From a virus: DNA of 34,568 nt. Made by a program: the position numbers and the translations under genes. The DNA is taken from positions 1 through 34,568 of IMG/VR virus record IMGVR_UViG_3300020456_000081, one strand, 5' to 3'. Under the pieces are notes generated by a model. The model was given only the letters and a program-made list of their open reading frames with translations, searched no databases and was not told the DNA's origin. Shown here in pieces: positions 8,138 through 17,900 of this stretch. The stretch's first letter is position 1, and every line of letters begins with the position of its first letter.

Positions 8138-8684
8138 ATTTGGCGATAAGTTTAATCAATGGCACGTTGATAACTTAAAACATATGATAGATGAATACTC
8201 TGGTCTAAAGTATGATAGTTTTGAAGTTATAGAAGACGACCTATATGGCAATTGGTTTAACAAATTTCAGATGTACGATAAGTTCCGAGATGGTGAGAAC
8301 CTGTATTTTGATTTAGATGTGGTAATATATGATAAGTTACCTAATCTTGTAAGAAAAGATTTTACGTTATTAGATGATACGTGGTGGAGAGAACCTGCTC
8401 ATACACCTTTAAACTCATCTATAGTATCATGGACTGGTGATGTATCTTATATATGGGATAAGTTTAAAGAACAAGACTCTTTCTACGTGGATACCTACAC
8501 TAGAGGTAGTGATGAATGGTACTATAAATTCATTGACTATAAAACGTATGAAAGAGTTTGTCCTTCAATTAAAGACTATATGTACAACAAACCTCCACAA
8601 TTTAGTATATGTACATTAGGTCAAATGCAACATATTATGGAAGAAGGTTGGACTGGTTGGTATTCAGACTATTTTTTAAGATAG
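8118..8684 (+). CDS. Short DxD glycosyltransferase-like protein
   Basis: 188 residues, the smallest of the three tandem DxD proteins. LYFDLDVVIYDKL gives Asp65-x-Asp67. The WW, N-S, G and YIWDKF positions match those of the preceding protein, so the two arose by duplication. It lacks a C-terminal His/Gly segment like the one its neighbour has, so it may be a reduced or specialised transferase. It is the last plus-strand gene of the operon. Its stop lies 9 bases inside the end of the oppositely oriented 8676-9164 gene, leaving no room for a terminator between them. Confidence 0.68.
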   Translation: MRIICCRFGDKFNQWHVDNLKHMIDEYSGLKYDSFEVIEDDLYGNWFNKFQMYDKFRDGENLYFDLDVVIYDKLPNLVRKDFTLLDDTWWREPAHTPLNSSIVSWTGDVSYIWDKFKEQDSFYVDTYTRGSDEWYYKFIDYKTYERVCPSIKDYMYNKPPQFSICTLGQMQHIMEEGWTGWYSDYFLR

Positions 8685-9164
8685 TATTTCACAAACAGCA
8701 GACAATACATCTATTTTATTTTTAGATTGTCTTAACTTTTTCTTTAAGTCTTCTTTATCTGAATCTTTAACTTTGTCTAATTCAAATACTGCTAATTTTA
8801 AAGCAAACAAGTGATCTGCGTTTTCTTCATCATTGAATAATGCGTCAACAACTTTTGGATAAAACTTCGTATCAATCTTGGCAGAATCCATGATGATACC
8901 ATCTTTTTTAGCAATTCTTAAAACTGATTCTTCAAATAGTTTTCTTTCTCTCTTAACTTTTTGATATGTGTACTCATGTAATTGATCCAAAGTAATCATT
9001 GTCATAAGAGCTTTAAACGAAGGATGTTCTTCGTTGTATTCTATTATAGTTGGAATAGTTTGTGTCTTTTCTTCGTTAGTACTTAATATCTCAATGTTTT
9101 TTCTTTCATTGTCAATAAAATATGCTGTTATAAAGTTTTCTTTTAAATATTCTTCAGTTATCAT
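8676..9164 (-). CDS. Conserved-looking cytoplasmic protein of unknown function
   Basis: 162 residues, starting MITEEYLKENF. I place the start at 9164 because an AAGGAGA ribosome binding site (plus-strand 9171-9177, read on minus) stands six bases before it; the longer in-frame ATG at 9188 would put that site inside the gene. The protein is acidic and helical with a Lys/Asp-rich C-terminal segment (VKDSDKEDLKKKL), and has one cysteine near the end. No motif is recognised. It follows the epimerase with an 11-base overlap and meets the plus-strand glycosyltransferase gene tail to tail. Its function is unknown. Confidence 0.72.
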   Translation of the reverse strand: MITEEYLKENFITAYFIDNERKNIEILSTNEEKTQTIPTIIEYNEEHPSFKALMTMITLDQLHEYTYQKVKRERKLFEESVLRIAKKDGIIMDSAKIDTKFYPKVVDALFNDEENADHLFALKLAVFELDKVKDSDKEDLKKKLRQSKNKIDVLSAVCEILS

Positions 9165-9882
9165 TTCTGTTCTCCTTAATATAGTCATACAAATTAATTT
9201 TAGGTGACCAACCTATTTTATTTAGTAGTGTATTATCAGCAAGGTTATCTAATCTCTCGGATTGTTCTCCCACAACACGTTCACAATCAATACCAAAGTA
9301 TTCAATTATTTCTACGAGATTGTTTGTAGTACCAGAACCTATATCTGTTACACCTCTTAAATTTGATTTCATCAAAGTATCTATCGCTCTCACTAAATCG
9401 TCAACGTGTATAAAATCTCTACTATGATTTGTGTTGATATAAGGAACATCATTTCTTAATATTCTTGGTATCAACATACTTTCTCTAGCATTAGGACCAT
9501 ACACGGTTGTAAATCTCATACCCATACTATTAGCAGGAGCAATACGTTCTAAACCATATTTACTCATTGCATATGGATTTTTCCATGGCTCGTGTGCTGT
9601 TGATGAACTTGCGTATAAGATTCTTGTGTCTTTGAAAAAATCAAAAAGTCTTTGACCTGCGATTACATTTTGTATCCAATATTCTTCAGGCCTACCTAGA
9701 CTATCTCTAACGCCAGATAAACCAGCGAGATGTATAACTAAATCTACAGAATATTTGAGGTCGCAGGATAATAAATCATTACCTGTTTCTTTGTCTATGC
9801 AAATTACTTTATGATTTGTTTTTAAAAAGTTATGTAAGTGTCTGCCTATAAAGCCATCACTACCTGTTAATAATATATTCAT
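9154..9882 (-). CDS. NAD-dependent epimerase/dehydratase (extended SDR), nucleotide-sugar type
   Basis: 242 residues. The Rossmann motif GSDGFIG (Gly7, Gly10, Gly13) binds NAD(P). SSST at 92-95 and Tyr104-x3-Lys108 give the catalytic triad of the UDP-glucose 4-epimerase/dehydratase family. RFTTVYGP and RDFIHVDDLV are further family signatures. It is somewhat shorter than the usual 300-340 residues, mostly in the C-terminal substrate domain. It probably makes or converts a nucleotide sugar used by the plus-strand operon it faces, though it is transcribed from the other strand. Its start lies behind the structural module, 36 bases from the fibre gene stop, after a hairpin. Confidence 0.9.
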   Translation of the reverse strand: MNILLTGSDGFIGRHLHNFLKTNHKVICIDKETGNDLLSCDLKYSVDLVIHLAGLSGVRDSLGRPEEYWIQNVIAGQRLFDFFKDTRILYASSSTAHEPWKNPYAMSKYGLERIAPANSMGMRFTTVYGPNARESMLIPRILRNDVPYINTNHSRDFIHVDDLVRAIDTLMKSNLRGVTDIGSGTTNNLVEIIEYFGIDCERVVGEQSERLDNLADNTLLNKIGWSPKINLYDYIKENRNDN

Positions 9883-9895
9883 AATCCATAATATA

Positions 9896-9921
9896 GTAAC
9901 TTCGGGAGGAAACGAAATTAC
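9896..9921 (-). terminator. Stem-loop overlapping the fibre gene stop codon; possible terminator or processing site
   Basis: On the minus strand GTAATTTCG, an 8-base loop TTTCCTCC, and CGAAGTTAC can form a 9-bp stem with one G-U pair. It begins at the stop codon of the 9918-10853 gene and ends 14 bases before the epimerase start. No T-run follows, so it is not a textbook intrinsic terminator. It could instead protect the 3' end of the late transcript or damp read-through into the epimerase. Confidence 0.45.
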
Positions 9922-10853
9922 GACTTAATAATTCTTAAATAATATGTGCTTGCTGTTGTAGCAGATCCATTAGGAAACTCTTGCGCCCTATAATCATCAT
10001 TGTTTACTTGTCTTGTTTGATAATTACCAGAACCATTTAAAATTGTATCTGCCATACCAGAACCTCTTGTGTTACCAGTAGCAGTTGTTCCTAGTGTATA
10101 ACTTAAAGCGTATCCGTCAGATGAATCAGCAGCAGTCTTTTTAATCCAACCTAACATCAAAGAATTCCAGTTGGCAGTTGTAAATTCTTGTATGTTGTTT
10201 GATCCATCCAAATAATAAGGTTCAGTAAATGAAGCAGAAGCACCGTTTACACTATGTAAATAATAGTTTGTAATAGTAGTAGGTTGGTCTTGTGTTTCAG
10301 GAATTGAACCTGCTGAATAAGCAGATGTATCTGCTCTTGTATCTGTGAATATTGCTGTTGTACTTACGTTTGTAAAACCAGAAGCAGCAGTTGATGAAGT
10401 TGTTACCGTATATGTTCCACCTTGTTGCGTTCCTGTTGATCCAGATGTAAGTAAATCAATTGCTGGGTGTAAAAAAGTATCTTTTACGTCTGTTAAATTC
10501 ATCGCCTGTATTTGTCCTGATGAATTGTAATAAACTGGGAATGTTTTTCCTGTGTCAGCAGTTGGCGTTCCGCCTGTTGCTGTAGAAGTTACTTTGTTAT
10601 ATGAAACTGTTACCGTTTGTGGTTCTTGTGTAGTTCCTTCTCCTGGGAATGAACTTGCACTAGTAGATTGAGCACCAGCTGATTTTCTTGTATCGTTTAT
10701 AGTACCGATATTACCAGATGATCCAACCGTTAAGACCACAGATGGGTCTTGTGAATATTGATAGATTATACCATCAACTATCTCGTCTACCATAGCCGTA
10801 GTCATCTCTTGTAGATTTCCACTGCTGACGAATAAAGGTTTTCTTACTGCCAT
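9918..10853 (-). CDS. Fibre-like virion structural protein
   Basis: 311 residues, starting MAVRKPLFVSSGNLQEMTTAMVDEI. After this short helical head the sequence is almost wholly Ser/Thr/Gly/Ala/Asn-rich beta-type low complexity (for example TSSTAASGFTN and TLGTTATGNTRGSG), with no cysteine, as in phage fibres and tail-associated adhesins. It is last in the leftward structural block, next to another fibre-like gene. A perfect late-promoter motif lies 58 bases upstream (10912-10919), so it can be expressed on its own. The exact role is unknown; receptor binding or virion decoration is an inference from composition and position. Confidence 0.72.
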   Translation of the reverse strand: MAVRKPLFVSSGNLQEMTTAMVDEIVDGIIYQYSQDPSVVLTVGSSGNIGTINDTRKSAGAQSTSASSFPGEGTTQEPQTVTVSYNKVTSTATGGTPTADTGKTFPVYYNSSGQIQAMNLTDVKDTFLHPAIDLLTSGSTGTQQGGTYTVTTSSTAASGFTNVSTTAIFTDTRADTSAYSAGSIPETQDQPTTITNYYLHSVNGASASFTEPYYLDGSNNIQEFTTANWNSLMLGWIKKTAADSSDGYALSYTLGTTATGNTRGSGMADTILNGSGNYQTRQVNNDDYRAQEFPNGSATTASTYYLRIIKS

Positions 10854-10911
10854 AATTTCCTCATTTTTCTTTATCTGGTACCACTCTTTTCAGTAAGTAC
10901 CTCTCTTTACT

Positions 10912-10919
10912 TATTTATA
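10912..10919 (-). promoter_or_regulatory. T4-type late promoter -10 motif TATAAATA
   Basis: The plus strand reads TATTTATA, that is TATAAATA on minus, identical to the T4 late promoter consensus. It lies in the 76-base gap upstream of the 9918-10853 gene, leaving a leader of about 50 bases. This is the best-placed of the set. Confidence 0.6.
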
Positions 10920-10929
10920 TTTATACTAA

Positions 10930-11760
10930 TTAGGCACCTGCCGCAAACATTGTTTTTACAACAGTCCCATTAGAGTCTAAAATTCTTAATTCTACTACAC
11001 TTTTCAGTTGATCCTGACCTATAGCGTCATTAGCCATATTTGCCTCAGCGATAGTATCAGCGGCAATCATAGTACCTGTAATAGTTCCTGTATCACCTGT
11101 AGTTATTACTGTACCTGAAACGTTAGGAAAATTGATTGTTCTATCTGCTGTAGGATCTACAACATTTATAGTAGTTTCGTGTGCGTCCGCTGTTGATCCT
11201 TCAAATATGATACCACCAGTAGCACGTGACGTATAATAGTATCCGTCAGTTGATACGTTTTTACCTGCAAAGTCAACAAATGATTGATTACTTGAAATCT
11301 TATCAACAGTTAGCGTTTTAGTTGCAGGCATTGTTACATCATCACTCATTGTGATAGTAGAGCCTGAACTTGCAATTGTACTGCCTGTAAATGATAACTC
11401 ACCTAATGTGTGAGCACCAGTACCTGAAGCAGTAAACTCACCAGCAATTGTTACATCTTCAGTTAATGCTAAAGTTACTTTATCTGTAGCTGCTACTGTT
11501 GCTGTAACTTGATTTGCTGTACCTTGAAATAATATTGTATTACCATTTACAAGTGTTTGAGTATTTGATCCATCAGAAATCGTAAAAGATAATGCACCTG
11601 CAATAGCAGCATATAACTCATTTACAGCACCTATTACAGATGTTGCAGTAAGGTTAGAGTCAAGCGTTGCAATATCACCAAAATCAGTAGCCGATAGAGC
11701 ATTAAACTGTACTCTAAAGTCTTCTAGTGTTTGTGTAGCAGATATTTGTCTTGCAGCCAT
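10930..11760 (-). CDS. Fibre-like virion structural protein sharing its C-terminus with the 19594-20676 protein
   Basis: 276 residues. The N-terminus (MAARQISATQTLEDFRVQFNA) is helical and may attach to the tail. The rest is Thr/Ser/Ala/Gly-rich beta repeat of phage-fibre type (TVAATDKVTLALTEDVTIAG, TSGATIASSG-like strings). The last residues, LRILDSNGTVVKTMFAAGA, match the end of the 360-aa fibre protein (LLIKDSGGTTVKTIIGAGS), implying a shared end-piece. It starts one base from the stop of the 72-aa gene, consistent with coupled translation. Probable tail or baseplate fibre; partner unknown. Confidence 0.75.
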   Translation of the reverse strand: MAARQISATQTLEDFRVQFNALSATDFGDIATLDSNLTATSVIGAVNELYAAIAGALSFTISDGSNTQTLVNGNTILFQGTANQVTATVAATDKVTLALTEDVTIAGEFTASGTGAHTLGELSFTGSTIASSGSTITMSDDVTMPATKTLTVDKISSNQSFVDFAGKNVSTDGYYYTSRATGGIIFEGSTADAHETTINVVDPTADRTINFPNVSGTVITTGDTGTITGTMIAADTIAEANMANDAIGQDQLKSVVELRILDSNGTVVKTMFAAGA

Positions 11761-11978
11761 TAGTTTTTAATTTCCTTTATTAGTCTTTTTATTTCAAATA
11801 ATTCTTGTTTTAAAGTATTTATCTCTTTTACTGTATCTCTTAAAACGTCACTTTGTTTTTCTCTTGCCGTATACCTAGACATGTAAAGTTGATAATCACT
11901 CTTACTTACGTTAACGATAGCATTTGAGTTGGTATCTCTTACTAAACCTGTATGACCCTCAACTCTAACTTTTGCCAT
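11760..11978 (-). CDS. Small coiled-coil protein of the structural module
   Basis: 72 residues. The first half (MAKVRVEGHTGLVRDTNSNAI) looks beta-structured. The second half is a charged helix with heptad-like hydrophobic spacing (VLRDTVKEINTLKQELFEIKRLIKEI), so a coiled coil is likely. It is packed between the 2022-aa protein and a fibre-like protein with one-base spacing, suggesting a small virion or assembly protein linking tail-associated parts. There is no enzymatic motif. Confidence 0.72.
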   Translation of the reverse strand: MAKVRVEGHTGLVRDTNSNAIVNVSKSDYQLYMSRYTAREKQSDVLRDTVKEINTLKQELFEIKRLIKEIKN

Positions 11979-11979
11979 C

Positions 11980-14900
11980 TTATACCGCCAATGCTATTCC
12001 TCTCATATCTCTTAACACAGGTGGATAAGAGGAGTTACTTCCTTTCATAACAATTTTTAATTGGAATGAAGTAAAGTCATTAATATCAGTTGCCGTATAT
12101 TTGTATTCTTTAAATGTTGTATCATCTTCAGCAGGCACAATAGATGAGTCAGGACTACCATCTGTATTGAAAGGTGTCCAACTTAAATCATCTAATTTGT
12201 CGCCATCTGTTGCAACTCTATAATACATTTCTACTTCAGATGTTGCTCTTATGTTTGCAGTTAATCTAATGTCTAATGCTTTTGAGTTGTTTTCTAGTAA
12301 TACTGGTTTAGTACAGTAAACAGCAGCTGATGATGTTCCTGTATTTGCAGTATCAGTAACAAAATCAGGTGTGTTACTTGAACTAGGATTATTTAATCTG
12401 TTTTGAATTGTAAAGGCACTTATTCTTTGTGTGTCTAATACAGGAGAAAGTTTAGTATTTGATGTTGTCAATTCTAATATTGTATAGAATGATTTACCAC
12501 CAGATATACTTTCGTTTGTTTCATTTATTTCACTTGCAACCATTTGAGGTGCTGTGAAAGCAATATTGTCGTTATTAATAACAGCAAGTTTATTTGCAGC
12601 TGTTGTTAATGTAAATTCTGTTTCTGATCCATGTACTGATCTACCAGTTGTTGTTCTTACATAGTAATCTATGTTTGTGTCTGGTAAAGTTACTGTTTGA
12701 ATACCACCTAGGTTTAATACATCAAACACTCTATTTTGAGTTGCTGTTACAGCAGCGCCACCGATGTCACCTGTTGAAGTAGCATTTGATGAACTTGTAG
12801 ATGTTATATCGTAACTGTCTAATGTTACGTTTGAGATTGCAGTATATGTACCATTAATTTTATCGTGTGCAAGACCATTGTGTGTACCACTAGGCACACC
12901 AGCAATTGTTACGTTATTACTTGTACCGTGCATACCATGGTTAGGATGGAATACTCTAATTACTTTAGAACCATTTGTTGTTCTTAAAGCATTATTTTTA
13001 AGTGTTCTTGTTCCTAATGTATCGTTAGTCAATGTTACTTCACCTGTAACATTACTAAATTCTGCTCTTCTTAATTTAAATTTCATATCTTCATTTTGTT
13101 CAGCAGACCATGTCATACCATTTTGTGATTTAAATAATACACCAGCATATGGTTGAGCAGATATTGTTCTATTTGTATCTAAAGATACTTCACCTATTCT
13201 TGCCACATAAGCATTGTAGTCTTGTGAGTTTGCCATTACAACAAAACAATACTCTACGTTTGATTGTATGTAAACAGGACTTGCAAATGTAAATTTAGTT
13301 GCACTTGTACCGTCTGTACTTGTAGTTACATCACCAGGATTCTTTGTAACTTCCGAGAATGGTAATATTTTCTGACCTGGATAACCATTTACAACATCTC
13401 TTATTTGAACTGTTACTGGTATAGCAGCGTCTTTTGTACTAAAGAATATATCAATAGATGTTAAGAATACACCACCTTCATCATCAATTAAGAAAGTTTG
13501 AGCAAGTGGGTCATGGTAACCAACTTGTCTTTCTTCCGTTCTTGTAGATGTTCTTGTAATAGTTTGATTTTCTGTTACACTTCTCATCTCTACACGAGCT
13601 TCTCTACTTGAAATAATAGTTTCTCTTACTGTTTCTAATAGACCTCTTGCAACATATTCAACGTTTGCAGCCGTTTCTACGTTTGCGTTAGTTAAACTGT
13701 TTGTAGATGAACTTGTTAATCTGAATAATCTTTGACCTGTTCTCCATCTAGGATTTGAACTAGTTTTAGGATCAGGTATTGCGAATGTACCTTGAACTTT
13801 ACCATTAGCGTCTGAAACTAGATTACCACCCAATGCACCACCGTTTGGTGTTACATATGAAGTTATGTCTATATTGTCAAAGAAAGGATAAACTCTTGTA
13901 TTAGGTTTTAATCTTGTTGCAACAAATGTCAATGTTCTACTTCTAATAAAAGGAACAAATGCAACTGAAACAACTCTATCTCCGATAGATGTTCTTACTG
14001 TTTCAGGTACAGCAACTGCTCTAATTCCTGTTCTTGTTTGTGATACTTGTTGAGCAGTAGTGACTTCTTGTTTTGCCATTACTCTCCAACCATGACCACC
14101 TCTTTTCTTATATGTACCTACATTTTTCCTTTCTGTTTCAACAGGTCTTCCTGTCCATGTATCTTGCCATGAGTTCCAAACTGTTGACATAGGAAATTCT
14201 GATAGTGTACTAGAGTTACCAGTATTTTTTGTTAAGTTATCCCAACTACCGTTAGGGTTATTGATAACTAATTCTGGTGCTCTTTCTGTTTCTTTCCATT
14301 CATCACCTGGAGGTGTTAATTCTATTGAACCTATCCATGTAAATACACCAAATGGGTTTACGTTGATAGCCTTACTTGCATATGGTTGATCTATTAATGT
14401 TTCTTCAGTATATGGTAACGTAATTAGGTCACCAGTCTTTTGATAGTTATGTGCTGTTCTATCATCAGCTGCAATTGCAGTACCGTCATCATCTCTTTCA
14501 ATAAGTTGTATAGCGTCTTCGTGGAATGTAGGTCTTAACTCACCGTTTGCATAATCTATAGAAACTTTGTAATCATTATTTCCTACATCACCTATATTAT
14601 GACCTGTAAAGTTATCTACTACGAAACCATTTTTAAATCTATCAAAACCATTTGCGTCTTGTATTTGTAAATTCTGTGCAGCTGTTTCTAATAGAGATAA
14701 TTGAGTATAGTATTCTGTTGTTTCTATTCTTTTTTCTATTCTACCAATATCTCTCATTGTATATCGTTTGTTGTCAACGTGTTCTATACCAACTTCAGAT
14801 GTATCTAATGTGTATGCAGGTAAAAATAATGTGTATAGGTGCATTGCGTTATCTAATGTACCAGGTACTCTTGGTTCTAATGAACTAGCACCTTTTAATA

Positions 14901-17900
14901 CTTTAAAGTTACCATCTTTATCTAAAAATATTTTATCTACTCTTCCTAAATAGTATTCAAAGTCTGATCTAATATCTGAATTAAATTTAATAGGTTGTAC
15001 AACTGAAGCACCAGTACCATCAAATGATCTATCTTGGTTACCTGAATTGATTGTACTTGCGTCATCAACTCTTGGTCTAAAGTCTAAACTATCTCTTAAT
15101 TCATATCTAGCACCTGTATTGTTTGAAGTGTAAGCAGGAATATCTGTATAACTTATTGCTGAATATGAATCAACATCAAAATAATCTCCTGCACTATGAG
15201 AGTAATAGTTAAAGTTTACAAGTAATCTACCTGTTGGTGTTAACGCACCAGTTTTTAATTTTATTCTACCAACATCATAGAAGTTATCTCTTTGACCTGT
15301 ATCTAAATCAAATCTATCTGTAATATCTGTATGTGATGTTGTTGCAGCCGTACTAAAGTCAGGCGCCATGTAAATTGAATTGATAGCAATTACGTCTGCT
15401 TTTGCTAAACTAATTACACCACTTTGTATTGTTGCCTGTGTAGATACAGCAAGTGTTTCATTACTGTTAAGTGTTTTTGTTTTAGATGTTCCTACAGTTT
15501 TGTTTAATGTAACTAATGCTTTAATATTGTGAGCAGCATAGTTTGCACCAAAGTCAATTGTTAAAGTAGTTTTAGCACCATTCAATGCAAATATAGCACC
15601 ACCTTCGTGGTTGTTACCTGTTAAACTTAATACATCTCCTACAGCACCTGTTCCACCAGAACCTGTACTTGTAATTGAGATAGTGTAATCACCCTCTGCT
15701 AAATCAGCAAATGTTTCATTTACACCAGCAGAGAATGTAGCGATACCATCACCAGTTAGTGTTTTGATTTCGTGTTTTCTAAATGTGTAAGTTGTATCTG
15801 AAGCATTACTATTTGCAGTTGTCTTTAATGTTTTAATATTTTCATATGGCAATTTAAATATAGAAACATTTTTTTCAGGTGATTGTAATTTTGCTCTTCT
15901 TCTTGTTGCAATTGTTTTTGTAGATACGTCTGATCCACCAACAGCAGCTGATAATGTAATTGAACTATTACTAATTATAGCTTCTACAATTCTAGTACGA
16001 GAAGTACCAGCGTTTGTAGTAAATGAAATTGAATCACCTACTCTTAATTCGTCTGTAAATCTTGTGTTGAAACCTGTAACAGCAGTACCACTATTTGCAA
16101 TTGATAATGTACCTGTTAATGTTGCATTGTCGCCACTTGTAGCGTCTAATGATGTGTCAGCAGTAAACGTAGGACTACCTGCCATTGCAAGTTGTTTAAC
16201 AGATGAAATATCGTGTGAAGTTACAGCTTTTAAACCTACAGCGTCTGCTTGAATAGCTGCTGTATTACTTGATGTACCACCTGTTATTGTTTCGCCAGCA
16301 GCAAAAGTACCTTGTACGTTTGATACTATAACAACACCATGTGCAGCTGCACCACCAGAAGTGTAAGTAGTAAATGATCCACTATTAATTGAAGTTGTAC
16401 CGTCTGTGTCGTATAATTCAAAATTTGATCCTGATGGATTTCTAACTGTATAAACGTTGCCATTTAATTCAGTCATTCCACCAACACCTGTAATAGTTAC
16501 TTGTTGACCTTCTTTAAATTTGTTTGTAGATGTAACAACACAAGGATTAGCTTTTGTTGCAGCTGTAATTGTAGCACTTTCTGTAGTAGATACAGCTTGA
16601 ACTGTTGCAGTAGCACCAGAAGTACCACCAGTTACAGTTTCACCTGTTGTAAATGCTTGTGCAGTTTTAATGTTTAAGTGTGTAAACATAACAATATCAA
16701 AAAGATAATGTTTGTAAACAGCGTCTGTTATACTTGCGTTTGAAAATATGTTTGCAGAAGCAGTACCAGAAGAATATTCAAAACCTCTACTTTTTGCTCT
16801 ACCAATTGTAGTAATACCTGAATTTGATCCTGTGTTTGCAGTACCACGTGAACTTGTTGCTGTATTGTGTAAAGTTAAAGCTTTAAATCCTTCTACACCT
16901 GAAGCAGTTGAGATGTCAGGAGAACCATAAACGTTTGTTACGTTTACAAAGTTACCTACATCAAATCTTGTATTGAAATTGTTTTGTGTATCAAAATCTC
17001 TTGCCTTGTCAACGTCTATAAACGTTGTAGCAATTGTATTGATTTCATAACCTTTAACGTATGCTTTACCAGGTGCAAATCCAACAGCAAGTTTAGTTGC
17101 GTCACCACCTTGAGAACTTGTATAAATTCCTCTATTAGTACCACTAATTAAATGTTCTCTAACATCTATATCAAAAGGTCTTACAACATAGTCACCACTT
17201 TCGTCAAATGTTCTACGAGCAAGTGTATCTTCTAATACAGCATATTCAGTTGTTCTAACTTGATTTTGTAATACACCATTTGATAATCTTAATAATTCAT
17301 AGAAGTTACTATCTTCAGTATTGTTTAATGCCTTTTTAGCTAATGTTAATTCTATTTTAAATCTGTGAGCACCTGGAGCGTTTGTGTTTGATACTGATTG
17401 TGCGTTATCGTTTAGTGATGTATCATCACCAGGAGTAACAAAAGATTCTGTTACTGTTAAACCAACTCTAACACTAGGAGTTGCTGAATACTTTTCTAAT
17501 ATTAATGTTTGTGCAGAAACTTGAACATGATAACCATTGATGTAATATACACCTTCTTTTATTTGTGCAGCTGCACCTGTATGACAAGAAGCAACAACTG
17601 CTGTTGAAGTATTAGATGATGTAATAGTTTCTCCATGTGTGAAAGGAATTTGTGCACCATCAGAAGCAGTTTTAAAATATTTTACGAATAGAGTATCTGG
17701 ATCAGTACCATCTGTTGCAACAGCATTTACAACTTTAGCAGTTACGCCTGAAGTACCACCTGTTAATGTAGTGTCAATGTATGTAGATATATCACTAACA
17801 GATTTAGATGTTAACTTGACGGCATAGTATTTTAAGTCGTACCCAATTTCACCTGGGATAATCATTGCACCTTTATCAAAGATGTGATCTGATAGTCTTT

